A DNA stretch of 64,000 nt from Manihot esculenta (GCF_001659605.2 NC_035166.2:20377225-20441224), one strand, 5' to 3'; shown: positions 47,413-59,453, counted from the stretch's first letter. Numbers and translations: made by a program. The notes: generated by a model not told the origin, from the sequence alone.

Positions 47413-47722
47413 TGGATCCGAGGTACTCTTGTCGTCTCTTTCCGATCTCGTAACCCTTGTTTTAACAACAAGTCAAATCTTATATATATTCTACGTGATG
47501 AGTAGGTCTAACCTTTATCATGCTTTCATCTGCTTGCATCTTTGAGTTTTTCCTTCTATTTCCTTGATACTTACCACGGATGTGGTGAAGTGATGAATCT
47601 TGTGGGTTAAGTTGTCTTGGCTGGAAATCAGGTCCGAACAAGTTGGGCTTGCCTGGGCTTTTAAGTGATGGGCTATCATTGTGGACCTGGCCCTTGATAG
47701 ATGTAGACAAGCCCAGCGATCA
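47413..47722 (-). repeat. Probable 3' LTR of A2
   Basis: The right edge is well supported: on the minus strand a purine tract (AAAGGGGCAAAAGGA) is followed by TGATCGCTGGGC, aligning with the start of the A1 LTR. The left edge (TGGATCCGAGG at 47,413) is set by similarity of CCTCGGATCC to the A1 LTR end and is less certain. A minus-strand TATATATA at 47,481-47,488 sits at a comparable distance from the end. Confidence 0.5.
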
Positions 47723-47972
47723 TCCTTTTGCCCCTTTACCTTCTCTCCGGTTATTACTTAGCCGTTGAGAGGGTAAACTTCGAGAGCAATTAATGATCGC
47801 GCCGCTCCAAGACAAAACTGTTCAGATCAACGTTCCGTCTCATCATTGCCTTTCATTTTGAATTCTTTCTGTCTTCCGAAGAAATTAGCTCTCTTCTGCT
47901 CTCTGTCTTCCTGCGACTCCTTCTGCGTGTTTTCACCTTATCGTGTTCTCAGGTACGCTTCCTTGTTCTTCC

Positions 47973-50900
47973 ATGGCAAGTTCAAAGCTTCCTTATGTTT
48001 TTGACCTTGAGTCGCATATTACACCTTCCAACATAACTAAGCATATTTCCCGGAGGCTCTTAGATACTCCACTGTATCTTATTCGAGCGCCTCTTCCCAA
48101 TGAGAGGATAGTTCTTCCTTACCCTCCCCCTCCTGGTTTGATCGATCCCCAAGAGAATCGCCGTATAGTGTTCTTTCTAAAGTAAAGGGAATTCGGTCTG
48201 CCATTTCCTTTTTCCCCTTTCTTTACTGAGGTCTTCGAATACTTCGGGGTAACTCCTCGGATGTTATCCCCAAACTGTATTTTGTTCATGTCTTGTTTTG
48301 AGTGTATCTGTCTGGGTTGGGGTTTTACACCCACGGCCTGTCTGTTTGTCACCTTTTTCCGCCTGGTTAGGGCGAAGCAAAACTTCTATTACTTTTCCCC
48401 CCGTAATGGGTTATCTCTTCTCACGGGTTATAAGGATTCTATAAAGGGCTGGGTAGAGAATTTCCTTGTGGCGGAGCTGAAGTTAGGGTCCTGCCGATCA
48501 TGGGAAGTAGATCTAACGTGGGGAGAGATTTTACCGGGCTGTAACGATTTGCCCCAATTGAGTTTTATTGAGCAGGTGGGGCTGCTTCGACTGACTTCCG
48601 TTGAGAGGAAGTATGACGTCGAAAAGTGTATGTTTGCTTCCAACCTTAGGGATATCCGTGACACGGGTATAATGCTTTGTCCAGTTATTCTGTTTCTTCT
48701 TTGCGCGTAATATCAGAAAATATGCTGACTCTTTGTAACTTCTTGTTTTTTGCAGCTTCTGAGGTGAAAATGGATGGCATCAATTTCCCCAAGAACTTTA
48801 ACCTGTCTCGGGAGAATATTCATGCAATTTTTGACGCCTTTGGGGATGGGCGTTCGGTAACTGAGATTGCTGCGGAGCTGGCTCAAACTGCTTCCTTCAA
48901 GAAGGTCAGCCGACCTCCCGTCAAAGCTTCTTCTCGAGCTTCCAAGCCGAGCTCTCGCAGCACCAAGTCAGCTCAGCCATCTAGCCGCGGTGGGTCGAGC
49001 TCAACTTTGTCGCTTGCTGAAGGGTCTAGATCTGCCCCAGCCTCCTCAGAGGTCGTGAGGGAAACTTCCCTAGCTATTGTGGAGCAGACCCAAGTTTCTG
49101 AACAAATGGAGCGGGGTGCTGCCCATTCTACTGAGGGGGTGTCAGGGGGAAAGTCTGAGTCCCCTGTTGAAGACAATGAGACCTCTGGGATAGGGATGGA
49201 GATCATCGTCCTAGAGGGTCAAAGCCCAGAGGTTACCGCTGAAGGTGCCTCTGCCCCTGTGAGGACTGAGCCTGAGGGATCTGAGGGCGTCCCATCGAAG
49301 ACCGGGGGCAAGCGTCCAACCCCTTCTGGAACGCCTACCCCATCTCCTGCTCGGAAGAAGTCCAGGACTGCTGCGGGTCCTTCCCCACCTCTTCCTCCCA
49401 TTGGGAAGGGGAAGGGTGTTTCTGCTGTTCCTTCGTCGTCCCCTACTAACAACATTCTGGACCTGTCAGGCATTTCCTCTGAGTCTCCGGCCTCTGCTGT
49501 AGCCGCACTTCTCTGGGAGCGGATGTTCGGCGGGATAACAGAGGCTTCGGATCCTTGTCTTCTGGCCCTGACTAGTCACTTGGCCAGTTCTACCAAGGAG
49601 CAGGTGTCCTTCCAATCTCGCTCTCGTGAGGAGCTCGGATCCACGATTAGAGAAATGCTTCTGATGGTAAGTTATTTTTTCACTTCTCTTTGAGTTTGCT
49701 TTGTTTCTTTTCTTGACAATTGTTCTTCCGTACTAGGTGTCGGGCCTATTTATGGAGGTGGATGCCCGTGACCTCTCTCTCCGGGAGTCCGTGGACCGCC
49801 GGATCGAGGAAGCGCGTCGCGATGAAAACCTGGCTGCCACCAGCGATGCGAGGGGCCACCTGGCAGCCGCCCGGGAGCAGATCCAGTCTCTCCAAGTGGA
49901 GTTGCATTCTGTGCTGGAGGCCTCTAAAAGAGCTGAGGACAGAGCGGCTGAGGCGGCAGAACATAGCAAATTCCTGGAATCAGAGCTGTCTCGTACTCGC
50001 AGGGTTCTCCAGGAGTCCGATGAGAGGGCCGCTGAGGTGGAAGCTCGTTGTGTAGAGGTTGTAAAGCAGCTGTCCTCTATGACAGCGGCTCTTCAGGAGA
50101 GGGATGAGGCTGTAAGCCAAAAAGCTGAGGTCCAGCGTCAATATGAGGCCTTAAAGGCCGATTTTGAAGGGCTTCAAGTTCATCTGAATGAGGCGAGGGC
50201 TCAGAGGGAAAGTGCCCTAGCCCGGGTGGAGGTCCTTGAGCAGGAATTGGGCACAAGTTCTGAACGTATCAAAGATCTGTCTTCATCGGTTGAAGAGTTC
50301 AACCTTCGCCAACAACAGCTAAAAAATGAAGTCAGGGCTTTGGAACGTAAATGTTTAGCCCTGCTCGAGGTGGTAAAGTATGTCGAAGGGAAGGCTCAGC
50401 TAAAGCGTGAATAGTGTATAGCGGAGTATCAGGAGTCTGATGAGCTGAAGGTTAAAATTGAACAGGCCTGTGAAGCTCATCTTCAGGACTACAAAGACTC
50501 TTCTGAGTTTAAGGAATTTGTAGCTGAGGCTTGTGAAGAACATCTTGATGAGTATAAAGCTTCTGGTGAAATGAAACAGGCAATCATTGATAAGGCCTAC
50601 CGCATGTATGTAACTGGCTACAATCGCGGTTTAAGAGAAGCTAGACAGGCTCCTGATATTCCTTTGGCCGAGCTTCGTAGGCGCGAAGTGGACTCAGATG
50701 GCGAGTCAGTGCTATACGGGGAGGATGATTTCCCTTTGCCCCGAGGAGATTCCCGGAGGAACATAGACCGGCCAGCTGAGTCTTCTTCAGGGGAATCCGA
50801 GCTAGGGTCGGAGGAAGATGATCTTGATTCTGAGAAAGAAGGCCTCCACCCTGGGTCAGAAGTTGCCCCTACTATTAATGTGGAGAGCTCTGGCCCAAGG

Positions 50901-51014
50901 GACACCGAGCTTCCTTCGGAGGTGACTGTAAATAGAGATAATGCAGGCGAGGGTGTTCTTACTGATGTAAGTCCTTTAAGGACTATTTATCCTCCCACCT
51001 CGCCGGAGAGATAA
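47973..51014 (+). pseudogene. Antisense accessory ORF of A2 (3 exons, coiled coil), two stops
   Basis: Runs opposite to gag-pol. Inferred exons are 47973-48666, 48756-49666 and 49737-51014; donors (GTATAATG, GTAAGTTA), acceptors (TTTTTTGCAG, TACTAG) and phases all fit. Exon 1 carries the domain called putative gypsy-type transposon (Pfam PF04195 by eye): FGLPFPFSPFFTEVFEYFGV, PNCILFMSCFECICLGWGFT, RLVRAKQNFYYFSPRNG. Exon 2 is Ser/Pro/Glu-rich with a nuclear-signal-like PARKKSRTA. Exon 3 is a long coiled coil (from ARDLSLRESVDRRIEEARRD, about 200 residues), then DKAYRMYVTGYNRGLREAR and an acidic tail. In-frame stops TAA (48,183-48,185) and TAG (50,412-50,414) break it. Such antisense ORFs are known from Retand-type elements; their role is unknown. 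Coiled coil and basic segments suggest protein assembly in the nucleus, which is inference. Confidence 0.8.
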
Positions 51015-51641
51015 ATTGTAACAGTCATTAATGAAATATCAGTTTCCTCTTTTTTGTGTTTCATATTTCTTGAAATTTATCTTTCGTATTTGTGATGTAA
51101 ACTACATATTTTTATTCATAAGTTCTGAATTAATCTTAAGTTGCGAACTCAGCTCTTAGCTGATAGTCTGAGAGATCAAATCTCGTACCTTTTTAATGGC
51201 AACTATCATGTCTGTTTTCTGCTTTTAGTCCTTCCCTCTTGGTTGTGACTTTGTATATTTGTTTTATATAAACTGATTGAGGCTTTGATTATAGCCTTTC
51301 TATCCTCCTAAGGATTTCTTCATTTATGAGTCCTTTTGGAGAGAGCTCGGCCTTTTTATTAGCCTTTATACCTTCAGCTTTTGAGGATGTAAGTCTATCC
51401 GTGCTGGGAGCTCGGTCTTCAGCCTTGGTGAACATAGATCTATCCGAGCTGAGAGCGAGGCCTCTTGCTCTGTAGCTAAACTTTTATTGTTAGCATCTAT
51501 TTCGAGATCGGCGCTTTTTTAGCTATTAGGCCTTGCGCCTTTTTAGTAGGTCGGAATCTGACTATCCGAGCTGGAAGTTCGGTTTCTTTCTTCGTACCTT
51601 GAGTTTTTGAGAAGATAAGTCTATCCGAGCTGAGTGCTCGG

Positions 51642-51672
<31 letters not shown>

Positions 51673-52482
51673 CAGCTCTGGGCTCTTCTCTTTCCGAGGT
51701 CGGAATTGGATTTTATAATTTGTCCCTGCATGTGGTGTGGGGAAATTTTTCATTTCGGGAGGCCCTTAAGTCCTTCACCGACCTATTTTTGATTCCAGGA
51801 GATCTTATGGGATCCTGGTTTTCTTTGAATTTTCGGGACGACCTCGGGGCCTCGCCGGTTGTTTTTTGATTCCAGGAGATCTTACGGGATCCTGGCTGAG
51901 CCGGGGTGGCCTCGGGGCCCCACCGGCTGTCTTTTGTTTTCCCGGGAGTTCTAGGGGATCCCGGTCTTCATGCTCCGGAGGCATCTTTTAGACCCTCACC
52001 GGCCGTTCCGGGGTGACCTCGGGGCCCCGCCGGCTGTTTTTTTGTTTTCCCGAGAGTTCTAGGGGATCCCGGTCTTCATGCTCCGGGAGGCATCTTTTAG
52101 ACCCTCACCGGCAGTTCCGGGGTGACCTCGGGGCCCCGCCGGATGTTTTTTTGTTTTCCCGAGCGTTCTAGGGGATCCCGGTCTTCATGCTCCGGGAGGC
52201 ATCTTTTAGACCCTCACCGGCCGTTCCGGGGTGACCTCGGGGCCCCGCCGGCTGTTTTTTGGCACCTTCTTTAAGGTTTTGCACAAGATTCAGGCTCATG
52301 GGCCTTACTGTCGCTTCGTCATCTCAGCTGGTTTTGTGCCTAACTGAGGTCTTATTTTCAAGATATCTTTCTGAGCCCTGTTCTTTCTTTTTCATGGGAA
52401 AATGTTTTTCACAAAGATATTGTATAAACAATTTTCATTTATTTATATTTGTCAAAATGCAATGTTTTTCTTTACAAATATT
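51015..52482. other. Spacer of A2 between antisense ORF and pol
   Basis: Shared 3' region of two convergent transcription units. 51,340-51,720 repeats loosely the phrase CTATCCGAGCTGAGAGCTCG, with a run of about 30 T near 51,641-51,671. 51,830-52,262 is a GC-rich tandem array. No gene is seen. Confidence 0.7.
51830..52262. repeat. GC-rich tandem repeat, ~108-bp period
   Basis: The phrase GACCTCGGGGCCCCGCCGG recurs with starts near 51,901, 52,008, 52,117 and 52,226 (periods 107, 109, 109), preceded by a diverged partial unit from about 51,830. Units share CGGGATCC-type and CTCCGGGAGGCATCTTTTAG segments. Tandem repeats in the 3' untranslated part are characteristic of Tat-lineage elements and can seed satellite DNA. 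Confidence 0.9.
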
Positions 52483-55400
52483 TCAAGGGAAATACCTTTT
52501 TAAGTGCTGGATGTTCCAAGCGTGGGGCTCGGGGTTTCCTTGCATATCTTCAATTCGGTATACCCCGGGCTTAACCACTTTTGTCACCTTGAATGGACCT
52601 TCCCAGGTCGGTGCTAGCTTGCCTGCGGCTGCTCTTTTTCCTGTAGCCTCCAGGTTTCTTAAAGTCAGGTCTCCCACCTTCAAGCTTCTTTCTCTGACCT
52701 TTTGATTGTAATATATTGCTGCTCATTGTTGATAAGCAGCAGTTCGGACTTGGGCTTCTTCCCTAACTTCTTCAAGAGCATCTAGGTTGCTCCTTAATTT
52801 TTCCCCATTAGCGTTCTCACTAACGAATTGAACTCGATGAGTGGGGATCTGCAACTCAACTGGGACTACAGCCTCTGTGCCATAAGCAAGTGCAAACGGG
52901 GTTTCTTGAGTGGGCGCTCTGGGAGTGGTTCGGAGTGCCCATAGAGTGCTATTGAGTTCTTCTGCCCAATTCTCCTTTGCGCCATCCAGCCGTTTCTTTA
53001 ATCCTTGAAGGATAGCTCTATTAGTGACTTCTGTTTGGCCATTAGTCTGAGGATGAGCCACGGAGGAGAATTTATGCCATATGCCCATGTTCGTTGTGAA
53101 GGCTCTGAAAGTGCTGCAGTCAAATTGTCTGCCGTTGTCTGAGATAAGTACTCTTGGTATGCCAAATCTGCAGATGATATGTCCCCATACGAAATCTATC
53201 ATCTTGCGAGCTGTGATTGTGGCTATTGCTTCTGCCTCTGGCCATTTCGAGAAATATTCCACAGCCACCACTACGAATTTCCTTTGCCCCGTAGTCTTGG
53301 GGAAAGGTCCCAGGATGTCAATTCCCCATTGTGAGAAAGGCCATGGACTGGATATGCTTGCTTGAGGAGTGGCAGGGGTCCTGATGGCATTAGCAAATCT
53401 CTGACATACGTCACACCTCCGGACAAACTCTTCTGCTTCTTTTTTAACAGTGGGCCAGTAGTATCCTTGCCTGAATATTTTGTTAGCTAATGTCCCTGCT
53501 CCCTCGTGAGCCCCACATAGGCCTCTATGTATTTCCTCCATTACCTTTGCAGCTTCTTCCGGACTCACACACCGGAGCCATGGGCTGGACTTCCCTTTTC
53601 TGTATAAAGTTCCCCTTATTACTTGGTAATTGGCAGCTCGAGCTGCTATCTTTTTGGCTTCAACTTTATCTTCGGGGAGTTCGCCCTTTTCCAAGTATCT
53701 CAGGTATGGAGTCATCCAAGTTGGGCTCTGTTCCACCTGCAGTACTGTGCTTGTCTTCTTGAAAGCAGGTGTGCTGACATGCTGTATGTATACTTCATCA
53801 AGGAGCTGCTCTAACTCTTCTTTGGTCAGTCGACTAAGCAGGTCTGCCTCCTCGTTTTCATCTCGAGGTATCCTTTCAAATCTGGTAATAACTCCTCGGC
53901 TCGTGAGGTCGGCTTCCACAGTTTTTACTTTATCGAGATAACTCTGCATGATGGGATCTCTGGCCTGATATACTCCCGTCACCTGGTTGATCACCAGCTG
54001 AGAGTCACTATTCACCTCGAGGTCGGTTACCCCTATTTCCAAAGCTACCAACATTCCGTTCACCAAGGCTTCATATTCGGCCACATTATTAGAAGCTTTG
54101 AATTCTAGCCGTAAGGCATAACATACTTTAAAGCCCTCCGGCCCCTTAAGTATTATCCCAGCGCCACTGCTCTCAGAGCCTGATGCTCCGTCTACATATA
54201 GCTTCCAGCTGGACTCTTGGGAAAGCTCTCCCTCTCCTTCTTTTCTTGGTATCTCCGAGGATGATCCTTCCTTCTCCTCGTTGAATGAGCATTCTGCTAT
54301 GAAGTCAGCCAGCGCTTGAGATTTTATAGCTGTCCGAGGTCGGTACTCCAGACAGTAAGGGCTGATTTCCACGGACCATGCTAACATCCGTCCTGAAGTT
54401 TCCGGCCTACGTAGGATCTTCTTTAAGGGTTGGTCCGTCACCACAACTCCTTGGTGGCCTTCCAGATAAACTTTGAATTTCCGGACTGCTAACAACAAGG
54501 CATACGCCAATTTTCCAATGTTCGAGTATCTGACCTCAGTGTCTCTGAGTACCTTGCTGACGTAGAAAACAGGTTTCTGCTCCCCTTCTTCCACTCTTAC
54601 TAGTACTGCGCTGACTGCTTGCTCTGAGGCTGCCAAGTATATCAGGAGTTCTTCCCCTTTTATAGGGCTGCTGAGCACGCGAGGCGAGCTGAGGTATTCC
54701 TTAAGCTCTGTGAAGGCTTTTTGGCAGTCTTCTGTCCATTCAAAATTCGGAACCTTCCTCAATTTTTTGAAGAATGGCAAACACTTTTCTGCCGACCTCG
54801 ACATAAATCGGTGAAGCGCCACTACTCTCCCGGTTAATCTCTGGACGTCCCTTACACAGGTCGGCTCTGGCATATTCAATATGGCTTCCACCTTCTCTGG
54901 ATTGGGCTCAATGCCTTTTCCACTCACCATGTATCCCAAGAACTTTCCTCCCCTGATGAAGAAAGCACACTTTGCTGGATTCAATTTCATCCTGTATTGA
55001 TCTAACACCCCAAATATCTCCCTTAAATCCGTTATGTGTTGTTGAAAAGTTGAACTTTTAACCACCATGTCATCCACATACACTTCTACATTCCTGCCGA
55101 TCTGGTTCTTAAAGATTTTATTCATTAATCGTTGGTAAGTTGCCCCGGCGTTTCTTAATCCGAAGGGCATAGCTCTGTAGCAGTAAGTCCCGTCTTCGGT
55201 TATAAATGAGGTCTTCTCCTCATCCGTCTTTTCCATTGGGATTTGGTGGTAACCAGACATAGCATCCAAAGAAGACATATAGTCAAAACCGGCCGTTGAG
55301 TCGACCATCTTATTAATATCGGGGAGGGGGTAACAATCTTTAGGGCAGGCCTTATTCAGGTCGGTAAAATCTATACACATCATGTATTTGCCATTGGCTT

Positions 55401-56265
55401 TTTTGACTAACACAGGATTTGCCAACCACTGTGGGTACATAACCTCCCTAATAAAGCCTGCCTCTTGTAGCTTCTGCACTTCTTCCTGGGTAGCCTGCTG
55501 CTTCTCTCTTCCCACTACTCTCTTCTTTTGCTTTACTGGTCTGGCCTCGGGGAGGACATTCAATCGGTGTGTCATCACTTTGGGGTCAATTCCCGGCATG
55601 TCTGAGGGCTTCCATGCGAAGGTTGGCGCGTGACTTCGGATCAGGGTCATGACTTCACCTTTTTGTTCTTTGGTGAGGCTGGCATTAAAACTGAAGACCT
55701 TGCTTGCATCTGCTTCTGATAAGGGGAAGGTCTCCAACTCTTCGACTGGCTCTGTCCGGGCTTCTTTTGTTTCATCTCTAACCTCCAGAACTTCCGAGTC
55801 AAGTGCTTCTCCAGTTGAGCTTGGCTCTGTTACTGTGGCCAAGTATACCGCCCTTGCTTCTTCCTGGCTGCCCCGGACCATTCCCACTCCTTCTTCCGTT
55901 GGGAACTTGAGTGCCAAATACCTGATGCTAGTGACAGCTTCAAAGTTGAACAACGCCGGCCTCCCCAAAATCGCATTGTAGCTCAGTGGGAGTTTGACCA
56001 CCAAAAACACCTCATGATGGGTGCGAGCTCTGGGTGCTTCTCCTAAGGTAAGGGCCAGCTTCACCTTCCCTTCTACAAGTACCGGTGCTCCTCCGATCCC
56101 TTTGATGGGTGACTGGTCCCGAACCAACTGTTCCTCTGGGATTCCCATCTGCTGGAAAACCCGATATGGCAATAAATTGACCTTACTCCCATCATCCACC
56201 AAAACCTTCTTCACCCGAAAATTATGAATGACTGCTTCAATGACAAGCGCGTCATCATGGGGCAT
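52483..56265 (-). pseudogene. Tat-type pol: PR-RT-RH-aRH-INT, one premature stop
   Basis: Frame of 1180 codons to TGA at 52,723-52,725, then the same frame continues to the true end at 52,483 (HAWNIQHLKRYFP). Protease has VLVDDGSKVNLLP near residue 22 and AILGRPALF near 97. RT has YMMCIDFTDLNKACPKDCYP, MPFGLRNAGATYQRLM and catalytic YVDD near 407. A first RNase H follows (LAASEQAVSAVLV, YSNIGKLAYALLLA), then the second, archaeal-type RNase H (WKLYVDGASGSESSGAGIIL, SNNVAEYEAL, NSDSQLVINQV). Integrase has an HHCC region (HRGLCGAHEG...CDVC) and a DDE core (WGIDILGPF, ISDNGRQF, QTNGQTEVTNR). The TGA stands where the family usually has an Arg codon, a typical CGA-to-TGA change, and cuts off the last 80 residues. 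Gag and pol share one frame. Confidence 0.9.
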
Positions 56266-56274
56266 CTGAATGCC

Positions 56275-57906
56275 CTATGCATCTTCCGAAGAGAAAGCGA
56301 TGGTCATGGGAGAGTGTTCAACGATCTGCATAACTTCGCCATTGCTGGTCTCCCCTTCCCGGTTTCTCTTCTTTCCTCGACGATTCATCCGTCCTCCAGT
56401 TCCTCCAACAATCATATTAATAGTCCCACTGGACCCATCATTCACTGGTCTAGCTCCAGTTCTCCTGGGCATTTGGGCTGCCGGACCGGGTTGAGGCCTC
56501 TGCCCCTCCGGTTTCTTCACAAAATTTTTGAGATGCCCCCTTTTTATCAATCTTTCAATCTCCGCGATTAACTGAAAACAGTTATTTGTATCGTGGCCAT
56601 GCGTCCGGTGGTACTGACAATACTTGTCAGGATTCCTCTGATCTGCTTCCGACTTCATGGGTTTAGGCCACTGGAGGAACTCCTTATCCTGGACTGCCAT
56701 GAGCACTTCGGCTCTGAAAGCGTTGAGGGGAGTAGGCTTCTCGGGAACCCAAGGAGGGAGCACTCGTGGTTCATGAGCCCTGGGAGGAGGGGGAGGCCTT
56801 TGATCCCTTCTTTCCCAGGCCTGCTTGTATGGCTCAGGCCTCTTTCCATGCTTCTTCTCGTGTTTCTCCGGCCTCCCCTCCTCCGGGGCTTTCTCTTTTC
56901 CTGCCACCCCTTTGGCAAATCTACTCGTTACTAAGGCGTCATCCTGCCTTATATACTTTTCCGCCCTCTTCATCAACTCGACCAGTGAGGTCGGAGGTTT
57001 CCTGCTCAGAGAACCAAAGAACTCGGCAGAGGTTGCTCCCTTTTGCATGGCCTCTACCGCCCTTCCTTCGTCAAGCTCGGGAATCTGCAGAGCCTCCGTA
57101 TTGAAACGGGTGACATACTCTCTGAGGGATTCACCAGCTTTTTGTCTCACTGTTTCCAGATAGCTCGTCTTCCTATCTGCTGGCACCCCGGCTACGAACC
57201 GGCTAATGAAGCGGGTGGCAAGATCTCCGAAACTTTTAATGCTTCCGGCCTCCAGGCTATTGAACCATGCCCTCGCTGGTCCCGAGAGCGTTGTTGGGAA
57301 CACCTTGCACATCAGAGCATCTGACAGAGTTTGCAACTCCATGAAGGTCTTATAGTTCATGACATGCTCTCTCGGGTTACCAGCCCCATTATAGGCCGCC
57401 ATCGGCGGCATCATAAACTTTTTGGGAACGGTCTCCTGCTGCATTAACTTTGAGAAGGGAGAGGAAGTAGGCAAGGAGGTTTGACTCTGATCTTTCTTAC
57501 CTAGCTCGGCTAGGAGCTGCTCCTTCAACCTTTTCAGCTTTTGGTTCATTTTCTCGTCTTCCGGGCTGGATCTTTTGCCCAAACTACATTCTTCCTCCTC
57601 TGTTTCAGTTCCCGTTTCCCTGGTTGTTTCAGCAGAATAGTCGTCCACCTCTTCATTTTCTATCAACTCTCTTGCCCTTCTCCCATGGATTCGGGCCTCC
57701 GGTTCTTCCTCTTCTCCGGCATCGTGATTGTTAGTTTGGAGGTGGGCAGAGGTAGGTCGGGGTTCATCGGTTCTGGGTTCCTCCACTACTGGGAGTGCGT
57801 TTACTGGGGTGCTAAGTCCCCTTTGTTGCATTATCTGCCCCAACCAGTGAGCAGTGGTTTGTAGCTGGAGAGCCATGGTTTGAATGTCTTGGTTAGACAG
57901 GGTCAT
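56275..57906 (-). CDS. Tat-type gag of A2 (N-terminus displaced by element C)
   Basis: Capsid/nucleocapsid protein. MTLSNQDIQTMALQLQTTAH at 57,906 is the first Met remaining in A2 sequence; the frame stays open upstream to the element C boundary (57,955), so part of the native N-terminus may have been lost. An acidic segment (residues 55-115) precedes the Retrotrans_gag domain about 150-310 (MAAYNGAGNPREHVMNYKTF, LSGPARAWFNSLEAGSIKSF, FISRFVAGVPADRKTSYLET). A variant zinc motif, CQYHRTHGHDTNNC, lies near residue 450 and fits Tat gag. Translation stops at TAG 56,275-56,277, but the same frame runs straight into pol twelve bases on. The TAG is either a mutation or a leaky stop between gag and pol. 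Confidence 0.85.
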   Translation of the reverse strand: MTLSNQDIQTMALQLQTTAHWLGQIMQQRGLSTPVNALPVVEEPRTDEPRPTSAHLQTNNHDAGEEEEPEARIHGRRARELIENEEVDDYSAETTRETGTETEEEECSLGKRSSPEDEKMNQKLKRLKEQLLAELGKKDQSQTSLPTSSPFSKLMQQETVPKKFMMPPMAAYNGAGNPREHVMNYKTFMELQTLSDALMCKVFPTTLSGPARAWFNSLEAGSIKSFGDLATRFISRFVAGVPADRKTSYLETVRQKAGESLREYVTRFNTEALQIPELDEGRAVEAMQKGATSAEFFGSLSRKPPTSLVELMKRAEKYIRQDDALVTSRFAKGVAGKEKAPEEGRPEKHEKKHGKRPEPYKQAWERRDQRPPPPPRAHEPRVLPPWVPEKPTPLNAFRAEVLMAVQDKEFLQWPKPMKSEADQRNPDKYCQYHRTHGHDTNNCFQLIAEIERLIKRGHLKNFVKKPEGQRPQPGPAAQMPRRTGARPVNDGSSGTINMIVGGTGGRMNRRGKKRNREGETSNGEVMQIVEHSPMTIAFSSEDA

Positions 57907-57955
57907 GGTGGGAGTATTCCCTGCCAAGCTTGGCGAGGGATTAAGAGAATGTTTG

Positions 57956-59453
57956 TGATAGGCGGTTGTCGAAGCCGTCAAAAATAAACCTATTAAACAA
58001 TCAACAATAAACTTGTAGATAGTGGTAATAGGGTCGAACCACAGGGAATTGACACCAATGTTTTTCCTAATAATGACTAGGTAAATAGCAAATAAATAAA
58101 AGGGGGTTTTGATTTGATGATTAAAATAAAATAGCAAAAGAAAGCAATAATGTAAAGATGAGTAAATCAATAAGAGAGAGATTCTAGCTGAATTGTGAGA
58201 GTTATTCAGTTTGTTCAGAATTGATCATTGATTTCTTAAAGACTCCTATTTGACTTCAATAAATTAGTTTTGGTTGTGGAAAACGCTTCTCACAATCCAA
58301 ATTCCTCCTTAGTTCTAGTTTGATTAGGAAACGTTCGCTAATCAAACACTAATCAACAAGTTGCCAAGGAACGTCCTTGGGGCATTGTAGCATCGAACAA
58401 CTGTTGATTGCATTAAGACTTAGAGAAACCTAATTCTATCCTTGCCAACCGCGTGGTCAAGTTTAGATTATGCAACCTGATTAAATGTGTATTTGAACAA
58501 CCTAAGCAATTACGGACCTAAACCATTCAAACAATATCACTTAGCAAATTAGAAGCAATGGGCCCTTATTGATTCTAAAAGCAAGTAATATTTATAGAAG
58601 AGATCAGATTGCATAAATATTGAAACAAACAAGAGTTCAACAATGGAGTATTAAACCTCCCAATTCATCACAATTCTGAATATTCACAACTTCAACTAGA
58701 AACAAGGAACTTAGCCACTCATGGTGGACTAAATACACAAAGAGATGAAAAGAAAATAAAGAAAAACAACTGCAGAGTTTCTGGCGAGGGAGAGATGCTG
58801 GATGAGGCTGATCAGAAGATAAGATTGCTGGCTTGGAGGCTCTCCTTTTATAGTTGCAGAATTTTAATCATCTAGGGTTTCAAAATCCCTTTTTGATTTG
58901 ATCTTGGACTCCTCTTTTGATGTTGAATTTGATTGTAATTGGAATTCCTTGGGTGAGAGACTCTTTCGTGGCTCTTGGTCTTGTGTTGGAAGTGATTGGA
59001 TTGGATTTGGACTTCTGAAAAATCGAATTTCTGTTTTCTGTCCATTTTCCCGCTCTGCTGTAAGTTTCTGCTGTCAAAGTGATTTGCCCTGTGATTTGGG
59101 CGAGCAGTGGGCAAATCACTGGGCAGATCACTGCCTCTGTGAGTCAGTCCTCTATGTCTCTGCGAGTGATTTGGCCAATGATCTTCGAGTGTCTGGGGCA
59201 AATCACTGGGCAAATCACTGCTGCCTGTTGCCTCCGGGTTTCTGCTTTAGCTTGATCGGGGCAGTGATTGGAGCAGATTCTTGGGCAAATCACTGGGCAA
59301 ATCATCCTTTTGTGAATTTTCTGCACTTTTTCTTCCCTTTTCCAGTTTCTTCCTTTTCTGTAAAAACAAGATAAAAACCATAAATTAAACTGAAAAATGT
59401 GTAAATAAGCAATAATAATTATGATAAAAATGTGGCTAAATTATGCTTGATCA
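57956..59453 (-). repeat. 3' LTR of element C
   Basis: TGATAGGCGG...TGCTTGATCA ends as in B, 1498 bp. Clearly the same family, but with many substitutions and small indels relative to B. It contains a minus-strand TATAAAAGG (58,844-58,852) and GGGCAAATCACT units at 59,109, 59,196, 59,208 and 59,283. Confidence 0.93.

Larger units (their letters stand above)
47413..57955 (-). mobile_element. A2: Tat/Retand-like Ty3/Gypsy element with antisense ORF
   Basis: Minus-strand gag-pol (57,906 to 52,483), a spacer with GC-rich tandem repeats, a plus-strand spliced ORF (47,973-51,014) and a 3' LTR at the left. The RNase H region is dual, with an archaeal-type second RNase H (WKLYVDGASG...NVAEYEAL), diagnostic of the Tat lineage. 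An antisense ORF between integrase and the 3' LTR is known for Retand-type members. The element is damaged by at least four in-frame stops. Its 5' end lies beyond element C, outside the window. Confidence 0.85.

Noticed and set aside
52259..52705. 148-codon plus-strand frame
   Set aside because: Antisense to the last part of A2 integrase; a shadow frame.
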